Of a stretch of DNA of 64,000 bases, positions 32,885 to 51,716 are shown piece by piece. The number at the start of each line of letters is the position of its first letter. Positions within the stretch are counted from its first letter, which is position 1. Source of the stretch: Diprion similis (lineage: Eukaryota; Arthropoda; Insecta; Hymenoptera; Diprionidae). The stretch is from positions 8,246,001-8,310,000 of the forward strand of contig NC_060112.1 in the NCBI RefSeq assembly GCF_021155765.1. The letters run 5' to 3'. The position numbers and the translations under genes are program-made. The notes under the pieces were generated by a model. It ran no database searches. It was not told the DNA's origin and saw only the letters and a program-made list of their open reading frames with translations.

Positions 32885-35800
32885 TATATAACCTCAATCG
32901 AATCGAGTTCAAAATATTAAATTTAGTCGACAGATTAGAATTTATTCAAATTTCACAGTAGGTGGCAGCACTAGGCAGTATACATTTATTTCCAAGGACT
33001 CACAGCCCTGGATTTGATGGTTCTGGGCAGGTTTGCACGTATTCTTCGCTGACCACGCCGGTAAGAGAAGTTCTTCTTAACCAACAATTACGGCGTGAAA
33101 AACGTTGGTAACATACCGTCGCGTCGTCATTTGAAATTGAAAAGTTGAGAGAATTTTGAACAAAAAATATCTACTCCGTGATTATACAACGGAAAAATAT
33201 ATGTCGATCAAATACACGAACGTGTACTTTTTATATTTATCTGAATGTATCAATTATTTTATAGACTATGGGAGCGACTTTAAGATTCTCAATTTATTTT
33301 TTTTTTTCGAGTTTTTTACACAAAGTCAACTTTGAGATACAATATTTTAGAAAATTTTGAACTACTTCGTTTTTTGGTTCCAATCGGTTGAGAACCGTTT
33401 ATCGTAGTCGTGGTATGACAAAAAGAGTTCTATATTGGCATCTATCAATTTTATGTTACAAAATAAAATCTTTCCTGTAAAGAAATGTATACAGCAAATT
33501 TTTTTTTCTTCAAAGCTGTCTATATGTTGAGCATATATCACAAGATTGCTTTTGACTAAGACACGGCTCTACTAAATTCTACCGAATGCCCAGCTGTGGC
33601 ATTGAAGGTAAAAATATTTTAAGTCCCAAAACTATAGGTAGGAATATAAATTCGAGTATAAAACAAATTTTTGGAACTTACTTTATAAAAGTATACACAT
33701 TGCATTGATTGCGAATTAATTTTCAGTATACAAGTTAGAATATTTATTATAAACCAAAGCTTACAGATTATCACGTTCTATTTTGTTTTTCTTTTTCGTA
33801 ATAATGATAATCGCCGTTTTTTAGTCACAAGGAAATATAGCTTATATATTTTCATAGTTTTTATTATAAGATAGGCTTCGTTTTCTCCAACAATATGAAC
33901 TTAAATAATATGTAACCTAACTTTAATTATTAAATACTAAGAATAGATTATTCGCAACACCTCAATCAAATTACAACAGTTTTTGAGAATAGAATATTTG
34001 TCCTCATTTTCACTGGGTTGATAAAGTCTTATTAAAAAAAGGCCCAGAGACAGGAGAGGGGTCTAATACTGCAAACAAAATCTAACAAAAATCCAAATGA
34101 TTACTGGTAGCAAAATGTATAAATTTTCACACAACTTCAGTTATTCTGTTTAATAAAATACAAATTTCACGCAATTCAAGTTTTTCTCACATTGCAAGGA
34201 ACTTAATCAGTTGAAACCCAAGCAATTTCAAATGCTTAACAATCACCGCCTTGTTACACTTCATATAATTGTTTTCACAGTGCTATACATGATTAAATAT
34301 ATTATATAGTTGATAATTTCTGAGAATATTTTCAAAAAGATAAAATTATAACACAAGCCTTCTACTAACTGTTTAGAATAGCTATCGGTGGGATTACCAC
34401 GTCAAACAACCGAATCTACTGACCTCTGTTGTTATACTAATTGTTCATCAAACACTGCTGTTCCACTATAAATTTTACAAACGTAATTATTATCATCTCT
34501 GAGAGATAGTTCTACTCTGGATGATTACCCAAAAAACAGCGAAATAAATTAGCTGCCAATCGCAATTAGAAGGTAACAAATATACATAGCACACGGCCAT
34601 TTTCAATATGATTACTTGTGTAAAAAAAAGTACAAACCTTGCAATATCATTATTAAGTACAGTAAACTAATTTAAACATCTTGATTTGGGTCGCCTAAAA
34701 ACATTTACACAATATTGTAAGACGTTTTTAAAAATCATTAGTTACATGACGTATGCTCGAGAAAAACACCTTTCACCAAATAACTTGAAAATGAAACATC
34801 ATAGCATGGAATCGATGTATGTAGTAATAGTAAGTCATAGTTTAAAAAAGGAAATGCCTTTAATTCAAGCTAATAATGTGTATAAAGCATATTGCATATT
34901 TGTATATAGGACACACAGTAATACAAATGAAAAACTTGACCAATTCTGCACTACATATATTGAAAAAAAAAAAAAGAAGACCAAGCAAACGATAACATCA
35001 CAGAGCGTTCTTCAATCGTCGAGATAACAACTTCATTCTTCACGGTAAACACTCATTGGGAATGTACTTGCACATAGCATTCAAAGCGATAATATGTCTG
35101 TTATCTGTTACTGTTTTTTCTTCCATTTTCCAGTCAATTTAACAACATTACATGCTGCGAAAATCGCTTGAAATGTGTCAGTATTTACTTGGATGTTTTT
35201 TCTTTTTTTTTCCATTCTATGTACGTATTCATTTTATCTCATTCAATTAAATATACATGATGAACTAGAAAGTGATAACGCCACAAAGTTATTCCGCTAC
35301 GTTACTATATCTGTGCAAATAGATTTTGACGTTGCAACGATTCATTTTGATACAGAGCACAGGCTTGCAAAGGTGAAACTTGGGGAAATATAATCCATGC
35401 AGAACATAATAACTTACTGTACAATTGATAATATGCGCTCATCCATAACAGATTTTTACATATTTGAACTAATATGAGTATGAAAAAAATTGGGGTTACC
35501 ATTAGAGTTAAATTTTTATTTCGAATCGTTGTCACTTGTTTCCTAAAATGAGCATATCAAGGAGTGGTTACATTTGCTTGGTGATCACTGTGTTTGGACT
35601 GGATTAAGTATTTAATGAACCCACCTAGATAAGCCTGAAATCTCGTATCAATTTAAAAGCAGCTGGAATGTGCTGAGAAACCAAATGATGTAGGTCTTGT
35701 GGACATCAGGCAACATTTCAGTAAAACATTGGTGAGTCCTTGGCCTTTGTTTGAATGTTTCTTTTATATCCTGGTTACTGGGCACGAACAGCGTGTTTGC

Positions 35801-38800
35801 GATCCTGAAACAAGAAAAAATCGTACTATCTACCATAACTTATTCGAAACAATGACCTCAATCTCTTTAGATCCAAATTTGAGGATGAATATTTTATCCA
35901 AACTTTAATTTACGCATAAGAATGGAATTATGTCAAGCAGAAACATTTTATTTTATTATGGCAATATATGCGCAACAATATAAACAATAATTCTCAGAAT
36001 GTAACAAAACTATTTTGAATTAATAATTAAAGCTGTCTGCTCGATGTTTGTTCAATTCAAAATAAATTGAATTTGAAAAGCATGACATGTGCAACTTGAT
36101 GTAATGAACGATAGAAACTATTTGAACTTTGTATACTTTCAATATTCTGATGAAAATAGACGGAATTTATGAAAAACGAGCATATATATGATTGCAGACA
36201 CAACGAAATCTACAGTCAAAAAATAAACTACACATCAATATTAGACAAGCCAAGCAAGAATTCACACATTCCCTGTCATCTAGTTAGTCATTATCCATGA
36301 AAATTCAAACAGCTGTTATCCATTCTCAATGTGATAACGCACTGTCTGGATATTTGTAACGGTCATCTTTCAGGTGTAATCGTGCAACATATACAACTTT
36401 TACATTAGCACATCAATGACTGTGGGTCTTATTAGAAGCATTAAATTTCCTCAGTTAATGTAAGATTTACTCACAAATTAAGTCTGAAAGAATTATGAGG
36501 TGGGATTGTTAAATGATTCAGGGAGAGGGGTTACTTCTATATCACTAAGCAAGCAGATAATAAAATTTCAGTTAAAACATTAAATGCTATGTACACATAA
36601 ACTGATAATGATCATTTGATTTGCATGTCGAGTCTAGACTTTACTTTTCCAAAACAATCATAAACTTATGGTACGATTGAACCAAGCCTAGACCCTTCAT
36701 GTGCGAATAATTAAGTTTGCATTTTACTGACTCGCTAACATTCAAAAACCATAAATAGGAGAGTAAACTACCATTACGCACCTGTTTCTTTTAGATACAT
36801 TCCGTCTGGTTATTTCGATTTTGATGATCTGCTGGCATCCGTACCTAAACCCCAGGCCTGTGGTATTCAAATGAAATCGAAAAAATACCAACGCAAGTAT
36901 ATCAAAGAAAACCTAATCTGAGTCGAAAGTAAAGATGCATAAAAACCTCTGAGTTCTCTATCCTGATTATGGAATACCACGTGAAATAATATCTTAGAGA
37001 CTGAGATGACGATCGGCGACAGAAATAAAGTCCAACATCTTCAATAAGGCTCCCGATTTTTAATTTAGAAACTATGATCGATATTTTATAATTATGACCT
37101 AAGTTCTCAACGTATGGTCATACGATATGCAAGCATTCTTCGAAGCATATCATCACACTATCTTGTCTTCGAAATTGGTTTACACACTCAACGTTAATCA
37201 AAATTTTAGTATTCTGAATGAGTACAACAGTGAACTCTGATTATTTCGCCAGAAGAGCTTCAAATGAAAATCAATCGTGACAATAATTAATCAATCATCT
37301 AGACTACGATAATACTTTGTTAAAGGAATTATCGGAGAAGGCACTCTACTGTTACTCAATTATGCTTTGCATCAATACAATGCTGCTTTTAAAATTCCAA
37401 TTGAATGGATTCTTATGCCTATAAGAAACAGTTAATACCGTGCAGTAAAAAAGACAAGGACTCATAACAGTATCTTATGACAATGAAGACATATATAAAT
37501 AATAATCTTTCACTGTTGTAAAATAATTTATTGATTTGTTAAAGTATCAAGGCACTACTATCCACTGATTTACAGTTTTTCTACAATAACTGTTCGTTAA
37601 ACTCTTGGAACAATCAATTGAAATCTTAGACTTGAATTCTATCTAGTAATAAAATTAAACAATTACTATTATTTCGTAAGAACCTTAATTATTCTATCTA
37701 GTTAAAAATGAAAATAGAAAAAAAAAATAATAATACAGGGTCCCTCATATCAAAGTATAACTTTTATAAATAGCCTGACAAATATTCTGCGTGACCTGTA
37801 TGCGTTATCAATCATCTTTTTCTGCGTTTTATACTGAATAAAAGGCTTTTGTTACAAGTTTATTAAATACTAATCTTGGCGTGTGTGTGTGTGTGTGTGT
37901 GTTTGTGTGTGTGCGCACACTAGTTTTGTTTTTGGCATCCATCTGCCAAATTTTATGACTGTATAAATATGAGCCGAATCTTGATTGAACATAAAGCTCT
38001 TCTTTTATCCGTATTAGGTATATTTGTTAACTAAAAATGAATGAGTTTGTTAAAAATGATTTCGCCTAAGTTTGAAAAGTTTTGCGCAACGTAGTGAACT
38101 AAATAAAACGATACTCATGTACCCAAAATTGAAGTTTTCTTAGAAATATGCACATGCAGGACATAAAAAGAGACTGATACACTAAAAAAACGGAATATAA
38201 AATTGTTTTGAACGTTTTGTAAAATTATGATAAAGCCCTTGTAAAGTGTAAACTTTACCAAAAATAGAATAATGTAGACTGTATCAAATTACAAGAGAAT
38301 CACTGTGAATATAAATGACTTGAACATCGAGCCTCGTCCCCACCCTACATTCTTGAATACGGTGTTTAAAAAATTGCCTTTGCGTATCTATACTCAACTA
38401 TATAGTTATGCAAAGCAAGTGTAATAGTATATCATTGTGAATTATCGCTTCAAGATAACAGTGATTTGGTTAATAGGGTACTAAATTGTATAGTTGTTTT
38501 GTGAATAGATTATCCATAATGTGTTCAACAGAGGAAGACTATACGTTATATTTATCCCGGCACAATTCTACGATATCTGATTACCAACGATGTATTAGGC
38601 ATGATTAAATAGTTTTGCGAGCACAAACGTATATATTATTGTAAATACTTTTGTTTTCAACAAAATGTACAATCGCGACAATGAAGCAGCCCTGACAAAT
38701 CGATTTCATCATCAATTGCTTCGGTAAAATGCTGCTTCAACTTTCAAATATCAAGTAATATTATTGTCATATAAAAGGTTCGATCCGATTTAGCAATTTA

Positions 38801-39320
38801 ATTCACTGTATTCTTCTAGAAATGACAAATCAGTCAATTTTGAAAGCACTCAATAACTTGTCTTATTCTCCGAAAAACCGTCATCCGTTTGTAGCAGGTT
38901 TTTCTACTTCAAGGTTAGTATGAAAGGATGGAAAAACCATTGAACGATAAGACTTGTTGAATGATTTGGAACGGAAATAATTTTTTATCTATAATCGGAT
39001 CCATTTAGCCTCGAGTCAAGATTTTATCCGAAAACATGATGCCAAAACAGCAGTTCTGAAGTCAAATCTTTCACCTAATTGAACGCAAAACTTGCCTGAG
39101 AAACATTTAATTATTAGCCTAGAAGCAAAATATTCATTTCCGAATTCAGTTAAATTAAAAGCCGTTTATGTAGTTGAGGAGTATACTTTGTTGACGTAGA
39201 AAATTCAGTTGGATGAATTTTTTTTCAACTATAAATATCGACGAATCTAGTACTGCGTTATCTAAAACACCCCCAAGTTAACAAAGGAACAAACAACAGA
39301 ACAATCAAACAATCAGAACA
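32885..39320. other. Long AT-rich region between ZNF511-type gene and Klc coding end
   Basis: No coding exon recognised on either strand over 6.4 kb. Part must be the 3' UTR of Klc (minus strand); candidate AATAAA signals on that strand include plus-strand TTTATT at 37859-37864, 37527-37532 and several farther away, so the true end is unknown. The part near 32.9-33.1 kb is probably the promoter and leader of the ZNF511-type gene. The open frame at 34686-35027 includes a lysine run and looks non-coding. Confidence 0.55.
37881..37920 (+). repeat. GT microsatellite
   Basis: About 16 GT units with one interruption, ending GCGCACAC, so that the end can fold back. Confidence 0.93.
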
Positions 39321-39325
39321 ACGTC

Positions 39326-44458
<5,133 letters not shown>

Positions 44459-44903
44459 TCAATGAACCAATGCTCTAAATCGATAATTAATTATCGTTGA
44501 TTAATAAAATGAAAAATTGTTTCATGATTGTTCTGGATAAAAAGTGGCTCAAGACTTTCAAACTCTGTTTGTTTCAGAAGTTTCATAGTTATAGATGGAA
44601 AAATGAAATGTCGGAAGATCTAAATTTCACCGATGGTAGCTTTGAAATACAATAATGTTAGAATAATATAGAAAAAAAAAACCATATGGTATTATTCCAA
44701 GAGTGAATGGTGTCGTAGGTTCCAGTAGAAATTGTACATTGCAATTCACTGTGAAGAATATCAATTCGCTTCGGTTCTTCGATAGATTAGATATATGTAT
44801 ACATGAGTAAAAAAGAAATTAGTGAAGCATGGGCATGAAAAATTATGACATTTCTGACGACAAGTTTAAATTTTGATCAATTATTTTTAAATTTGCGGAT
44901 TGT

Positions 44904-44925
44904 AAAAAAGAAAAGAAAAGAAAAG
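44904..44925 (+). repeat. AAAAG pentanucleotide repeat
   Basis: About four units of AAAAG. Confidence 0.9.
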
Positions 44926-45556
44926 ACAGAAAACTCTTCTCGAAAAATTGATATTTCAGCTGAAAATTTTTTACAACTCAGTATAATGGTGATTCTGTAA
45001 ATTTCTTTTTTCAGAAAACCGTTTATACTTATTGTAAAACAAAATACCATAATTTTTTACAATTTTTCAAAGAAAAAGTAATTTCATCAGGGTATATGTA
45101 GAAACTATAGTAACTCAACATGTTCACCGAGATAATTGAATTTATCATGAAAAAGGTGTTCATCTCCAATTACTTGATAACGAAGGACCGCGCGAGGGGT
45201 TAATGAAAACGTGTTCTTCACCCTGTGACCAATCCTACACGAGAGTGAGCATCATGAGCACCTTGCCAGGGTACCTATGTAGTCCAAGAACCGGAATGAA
45301 CTGACAATAGCACCTGCACAACGACGGTAGAAGAGAAGGACAAACGGAAACTTTATCTAGCGTTATACTCTAATTCAGGGGATTATTTTCACGGCGAAGA
45401 AGCCGACAGCTACGTGACACCGAGAGAGTCTGCAGTCAAGACCGACTGGGAGTTGAAATCAATAAATAAGAGGTAACGACTGCGGAGGATGAGCCTGTAA
45501 AAGTCTCGGTGAATATTTCGCTAACTGCGAGGATACGGGCTGCTTCACATGTGTAC

Positions 45557-45586
45557 TATTTTATTTATTTATTTATTTATTTTTAT
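45557..45586 (+). repeat. TTTA tetranucleotide repeat
   Basis: About seven units of ATTT/TTTA. Confidence 0.92.
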
Positions 45587-48001
45587 TACTAAAATGAGTG
45601 AAAAGGAATCCCAGGGGGATCAATTATATCTGAAAACGAATCGGGATACGAACTTACCCCATGTCAGGGACGCGCGTGAACCGAAGTTTAATAAGTTAAA
45701 GCTCAATACTCTCGCGCACGCGTATCACGCCTCGATTCAATGCGACAGCGTACGTACCGTGCATACGCGCAAGCAAATGTATGGATAGTAACATGTGAAA
45801 AAAGACGAAATACAGTTAAGTGTGTGTAAGACGTTGTAAATCGGTGAAATTTGATAGGCCTTTTACAGGTTACAAGATTTTTTTTTATCTTTTCTTCTTC
45901 TTTTTCATGAAGGTACAAATATAGACATAGCGCAGAAGCCTTGAGTTCATGAGAAAATCAACTCTGCCTTTGGCTGTTTTTTTAAATTCTTTCGGAATTA
46001 AGTATGCGCATAACAAACAGAGAGATGAGATTTGTTCACGATACGAAGAGGCGGAAAATGACTTGATTACATAAACATCACTTCTGTACGCCCTAGACAC
46101 GTGATAAAGTAGTTTGATACAAAACCACAATATGTATAAGTCATCTAGCTTGAAAATGTTCTGGCACAAGGACACATGCGGCAAAATATCTATTCCAATG
46201 AAATCTGTCTGTAATGTAATTCGCTACCGCACACGTTTGTTATACATCGTGTTATTTTCGTTTATAAATATTGTACGAGATACTACATTCACCGAAGCCA
46301 CAAACTGTCGAATTACTTAGACTGCGTGAAGATAAATACGTGAACCTTGAATGATCAGATGATGTATCTATTTGACATTGCAATGAGATGCACTACGCGA
46401 TTGTACATATTCTCCTTCCCAAAAATCCTAGACATTGCAGTGAGTACAATCAACGTGTATCGCGCAGATAAATTTACACGTTCTCCGCTTTGAAGTTCAA
46501 CATTAATAACATCGCGTTATGTCCGTAAGCAGAGAAACATAAAGAGAGTCTTTTTATAGAGTATTTATGCCAAATAATGATGCGCGCATGTGAGCATCCA
46601 AAGTATCTGTTCACAGATTGAATAATGATGGATATCTACACATAAAATGTATGATGTAGATATATCATATTATACAGGTGAATGGGAAAAAATTTAATTA
46701 ACCGAAATTACGATAAACGAAGAGGATGAGAAATACAAAACATATTTCCAATAAACGTGTTACTCACATTCTATAAGCGTTCAGCGTTTTTGACATATCT
46801 GTTCTACCCATCAGTAATCAAAGAATTTGTATCAATTTTTTTCTTATTCTTTCAACCTACCTAATCGCTTATTATATACGAAACGTACTAAATATTCAAT
46901 TAAATCAATTTATATTTCATTCTGTTTTTCTCTGTTCTTTCTTATTCTATGGACATTCGCGAGAGATATTGTCACAGTTGTCACACACTCTATATATAAT
47001 ATATAATATACGAGAGCACTTGGAATGGTAATCGGTCGTTTTTTTTTTCTATTCATAAAAAAAATTCAATTCATCATCCGAACACACGAAAGTACAAAAA
47101 TATACGAGAATAAATTTATTTCCGCTATATATATATATATTTATGTGAGACGAAGAGAGCAGCCCTGTTCCTCGTCGCGTTTCCTCTACCACTGAGTGGC
47201 GTTTCCCCGTGTTTCTACCCCTAAGCATATAGCTGTACCTATACGCAGTACGTATGTATGTACCTTCGTCCTCCAAATTGGGGGTGTTTCCACGCCTGCG
47301 CCGATAACTTTACGCTAAATAACCACGGTCAAGGTAGAGTGAAGAGTTTCGCGTTTTTTTAACGCGACAATCACGTTTCATCGATAATGCGGTATCCCGA
47401 TAAATACTCCAACGCATTTTACCTTCATTAAAAGTAAGTAGCCTTCACACCCTGATACTATGGGAGAGTTTAAAAAAAATAATTTCCTAATTCAGTGTGA
47501 TATCTAACAGATACAAGTTTACAGAACATCGCAATTACTCAATTACTCTTTCCCAAATTCGCACAAAAATTTTGCTGAAATCACAAGCGCGTCCCTACAT
47601 TTTTATACCCAAAAATGACGAGTAAAAATTAATTCACGCGAATCGGATTACGGTTGTCCGTTTTATGCGGGCATACATGGAGAGATTAAAAGAGCAGATT
47701 TTACTCAAAACTGCAGGAAAAGATGGATACATCAGGTTTTTTGATAAAATATCCTTCGTAACATGCAGAATTTACTCTTGAAACAGGGAAAGCCACTGTG
47801 TGCGGAGTAAAATCCGCTACATTTATAGTCAAAAATACAGTTGACACGGGTATTATTTATAAGGAAAAACAAAAAACATTAATGCATCCCTCTCTTTCTG
47901 CAGTTTTTAGTAAAATCTGCTTTTTTCTTCTCTTCGTGTTTTGGGATTTATAACGATTTATCTATCGCCCATCAAAAGAATTTTACTTATTCATTAAACA
48001 G

Positions 48002-48024
48002 TTTTTTTTTTTTTTTTTTTTTTT
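48002..48024 (+). repeat. Poly(T) tract, 23 bases
   Basis: Uninterrupted T run. Confidence 0.95.
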
Positions 48025-48383
48025 AGTTCAGAAGGTACCTAGAAGATCTTTCGTATAATTGTTGCGACTGATGCTGACAGTTTAGACAGATCAAATTCAA
48101 GTTCAATCTTGCATTCAATAGCATCCTCCGAATTTTTCATTTCGTGATTGATTCTTGACTTCTAGTGTTGATTTTTTATTAACAAAAGAAAAAAAAAGTT
48201 GTGTACTCGGCTGTAAAGATTTTTATTTCAGGATTTTTGTAGATAGGGATATTGTTGATGGTACTTATTTCAACTTAATTTATCATTTTGGTGGTTTTTA
48301 ACCTGCAGAGTAAATTTTTATTGCTAGTTTTCACCTATCCATCTATGTATGTATTCACGCTATGCGTACACAGTCAGTGACCA

Positions 48384-48424
48384 TGCAACCAGTGAACGAC
48401 GACTGGAGACCTGCTCCTGCCGAG
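48384..48424 (+). other. Possible first-exon fragment on the plus strand
   Basis: ATG 48384 opens MQPVNDDWRPAPAE and runs into a consensus donor, GTGAGT, at about 48425. An initiator-like TCAGTG lies 11 bases before the ATG. No TATA box or partner exon was found, so this may be chance. Confidence 0.15.
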
Positions 48425-49793
48425 TGAGTGATGATTCATAGCATGACGACATGATATATCTTGGCCAGCTTACGCAGCTTCCTTTCGTGAATGAAATTAT
48501 TTCCTCGAAGATTATTTACGTTTTCGCAGAATAACTTCGATGTGAATTTCAGCAGATATCTTTCTTATTTTTTTCACAAATAACGGGTAGAAGTGACCCG
48601 CAAAATTTATATAAAAATACTTCCTATTTTTCTGAATTTTTTTTATACAAGATTTTCTAATAAATCGGAAGAAAACATAGAAAGCAAATATTTTTTCACG
48701 TATCTGATGGTTTGTAAGTAATGGCCTAATTGGAGAGGTACAATTCGTTAAAATGACTTGAAAAAATCAGTCAGAGCAGTAAAATACCGAACGTTTATAG
48801 TCTTTTGAATCCGTTTCTTAGTGTTACGCAATTTGCGTGAAATCAATGTTCACATTTTCGTAGAGAATCAGGCAGCTTCACCTTGATTTATCGTTGCAAA
48901 GTTCGATAATGAGAAAAATATACCAAACACTGACAATACGAGTTGCCATGTTCATGCAGGAAGTAGTGCAGAACTTCGACTAGATTAATTTTTTAAACGG
49001 TATTACTGAATATCTCAACATTTCTCTTTGTAAACGATGAATTTGATATAAATTTTAGTAAATCGTGAAAAAGTGTAACACCATCTTATTATCCAATGAT
49101 TGTAATGAAATGATAATTCAATCAGATGTGGCGACATCGACGTCCTTGTCAGATAAACGAACTCGCCCACGAGGTGTTAGAAAAATTGAATAACCTAGGC
49201 AGGTGCTTAATAACGTTATACTCACACCTCAAAAGGTGTTCTAGTGTAAAGCAGCAGGGCGGCGACCTTATACGACGCTATGGATATTCGTTAAGTAAGA
49301 CTCTGATCGTGTGTCGAATGAAATAAAATATAATCCCTACGTTACCTGAATACCGCATAAGAATAATAACGGGGGAAATGATTGCTTGAATGTATTTTTG
49401 GTTAATTACCATATTCCGAAAATGCATCGTCGTGGTCCACCTATCTCGCGTGTCGCTCACGTCGAAAACAAAAACAATGGAGGAGATAAAAAAAAGTAGA
49501 TCTATAGTTTTTTTTCTCACAGAAGCTCAGCAGATGAATACCTATATAATTAATCCAACAATTTCTATACTGTAAATTAGAGTGCGAACGAATAATTGGT
49601 GCACCAATGGTCATGGTCAGTGATTTTTCGTCACGGTACCCCGGAGCCGGAGGAAATGGATTAAAAGAATTAACTTCCGGTTGCACCTGTTAGTCTTGGA
49701 AGGCGTGGTTCGGGAGGAGGAATGAATTACTTGTAATTCACTTAGTTTAAAGAAAGGAAAGAATTGGGAGTGAAAAGGGAAGTATATACTCAC

Positions 49794-49855
49794 TCTTGAG
49801 ATCGGTCCATGCAGGAATCCCTAACGTGGACGGTCTTCAATGTACCATCCCACTG
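49794..49855 (-). other. Klc: Probable upstream exon of Klc giving an extended N-terminus
   Basis: A 62-base minus-strand segment bounded by a pyrimidine-rich acceptor (TTTTTTTACAG) and a consensus donor (GTGAGT at 49793-49788). It is open throughout in one frame (QWDGTLKTVHVRDSC and on). ATG 49810 starts MDRSQ. Joined to the leader at 44432 it reads through in frame: [14 protein letters not shown] and then the known MTAMTQEEI start, 14 extra residues. The exact phase match and the paired splice sites favour a real Klc exon. Whether the extension is translated depends on which ATG is used. Confidence 0.5.
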
Positions 49856-50942
49856 CTGTAAAAAAACATCTCTATCAATCTTATGGATTTTAAAGGACAA
49901 ATTTATTCTTTAAGTAAGTTAAACGTTACAACGATTCAATAAACAAGTGAAAAATAACGTGCGGCTTTCACAAGATGGTAAATAAACTGGCAAGAAATTG
50001 TTCACCGAGTGGATTTATCGCAAGCTGATGACAGGCCAAAATGGCGAAGGAGCGGAATGTATTAAAACAAAGCCGAGTTACTAAGTATCATTCACGATTA
50101 AGCAACAACTCACAATTAACTTCCCTCTAACACCGTTCGTATTTAAAATATTAACACGTCAAAGGTTATAGCCTCTTTTGTTCAGGTGGAACAAGACGTA
50201 TTATCGCCTACTGATCGGAACCATCGGAACGAGCGAAAGCTGTCAAGTCGATCTAAAATTCCGACTAGCACGACTCCAGTTTCTGTGCCGGATCCATGAA
50301 CTAGCCATCAAACTATAATCAGAGACCATAGAGATATTATTAAGGTAGAGTGAGCGAGGTGCTGGAAAATCCGAAGCGCGCATAGAAAAAGGAAGTGAGT
50401 GTCTGGATTTTCCTGTGCAATACAATGCTACCGTAATATTTTGCTGCCTAGTTCTTGGCCGATAGGAATGCCAAGAAAATGGGTAATCAGCATCCAGCGC
50501 GCGCTAGGTAACGCATGAGTCTGTTTCGTAGGGACTCTAGTTCCCTGCTTTATCGGCATTCCTACTGATTAAAAACTCGACAGCGAAATACTGCGTTATT
50601 ATTTTTCTGCCCGTGAAAATCCAGCCCATTGCTGCTGATATCGTTCTTATCTTCTCGTTCGTTCATACGTTCCCTACCTAACTACGTGTAAGCACTGCAC
50701 AGAATTTGTCCGCTACTGTGCAACCAAAGAGTATTGTAAGTGCCGATCACTGTCTCTTTCTAAGGCCGGTATTGACTGAATATCCCATCGACATAGCTTA
50801 AACAAGACCGCTATGGGTTAAATATCTCTTCGACATAGTTCAGCAAGGACACAAATAAGCCCGTACTCAAGCCATGCTCGTACTGCAATCTCTCTTTCTA
50901 TTCGGTGGACAAAATGAACTCTTGAATAATCCTAGTTTTTGC

Positions 50943-51185
50943 TCAGTACATGTGTGGCGTTGACTGGTGCATTAAGGTTGATGCGTCATAGACTATATAG
51001 GGATAGACTGGATGGCCCAGGGTAGCGTTTCCTGCAACACCAATCATGCAAGACGGTGTGCGGCAGCACTTTACGCCAATCCTTGGTCTGCTCACTGATA
51101 TACTTCGATTTCTCACATCTAGGTGGCGATTCGGCGATTTTTCCTTCTGGTTTTCTCGCGGCGCACAACCTGTAATGTGATTCCT
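50943..51185 (-). other. Unidentified open segment, possible exon or pseudogene piece
   Basis: On the minus strand an acceptor (ATTACAG) at about 51175 is followed by two overlapping open frames. One reads RKPEGKIAESPPRCEKSKYI then DWRKVLPHTVLHDWC and stops after about 58 codons; the other stays open to 50943. The first looks protein-like. The sequence may be a decayed exon with a frameshift. I cannot name a family with confidence. Confidence 0.25.
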
Positions 51186-51275
51186 ATATAACATAGATTA
51201 ATGCGTTAACGGTTAGTACGAGACAGTGGACTGGTGAACTTTATTAATTCCGAACTATGGAGTTCAGAGAAGTAG

Positions 51276-51716
51276 TTATCGATATATGGTGTAAATTATT
51301 CCAATTACCGGAGGACAGATATATTCTATTCCGAGTATATACATTTCATCTTCCGTAAATATGCAGCAGGCCTCTTCCAAAATCGAATATGTGCAAGTCT
51401 TTCTAAAATTGCGGAAGACAGATAAGTGATCTGCCGACAGAGTAATGCATGCGTCCAGGGGATGGCGATTACGTGAACTTTGGGACAAAATGCTTTCTGT
51501 GGTCTGAGCACCGAGCTGAAGACGTAAGTAGAAAGATCCATCAGCAGCCAGAACCGGTAAACTCATAACGCTACCGACGGAATGCTTGCTGACATGTTTT
51601 TTTTTTTTACCATCGAACACTCTCAAATTGCCAACATTACTGACTAGCACTTGGCCCTCGTGGATATAACGGAAATATTGTCCAGGACTGACTTTCTTTG
51701 GTAGAATACGGTTAAC
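51276..51716 (-). other. Unidentified open frame, probable coding exon, minus strand
   Basis: About 146 codons open on the minus strand, with no ATG at its upper end, beginning NRILPKKVSPGQYFRYIHEG and continuing QVLVSNVGNLRVFDG, a lysine run, then HVSKHSVGSVMSLPVLAADG, LDACITLSADHLSVFRNF and CIFTEDEMYILGIEY. It reads like a folded beta-rich protein, not random sequence. A donor-like CCG/GTAATT at about 51310 could end the exon. The lysine run at 51600-51612 comes from a T-run on the plus strand, which may be a slippage site. Possible acceptors lie at 51716 or about 51700. No family recognised. It could be an exon of a gene in the Klc 5' region or a decayed retrocopy. Confidence 0.4.

Noticed and set aside
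34686..35027. 113-codon plus-strand frame
   Set aside because: Contains a lysine run from an A tract and lies in a region with no coding signal on that strand.
50460..50575. Inverted 10-mers TAGGAATGCC and GGCATTCCTA as transposon ends
   Set aside because: Similarity stops after about 10 bases and the enclosed sequence has no coding or second-copy support.
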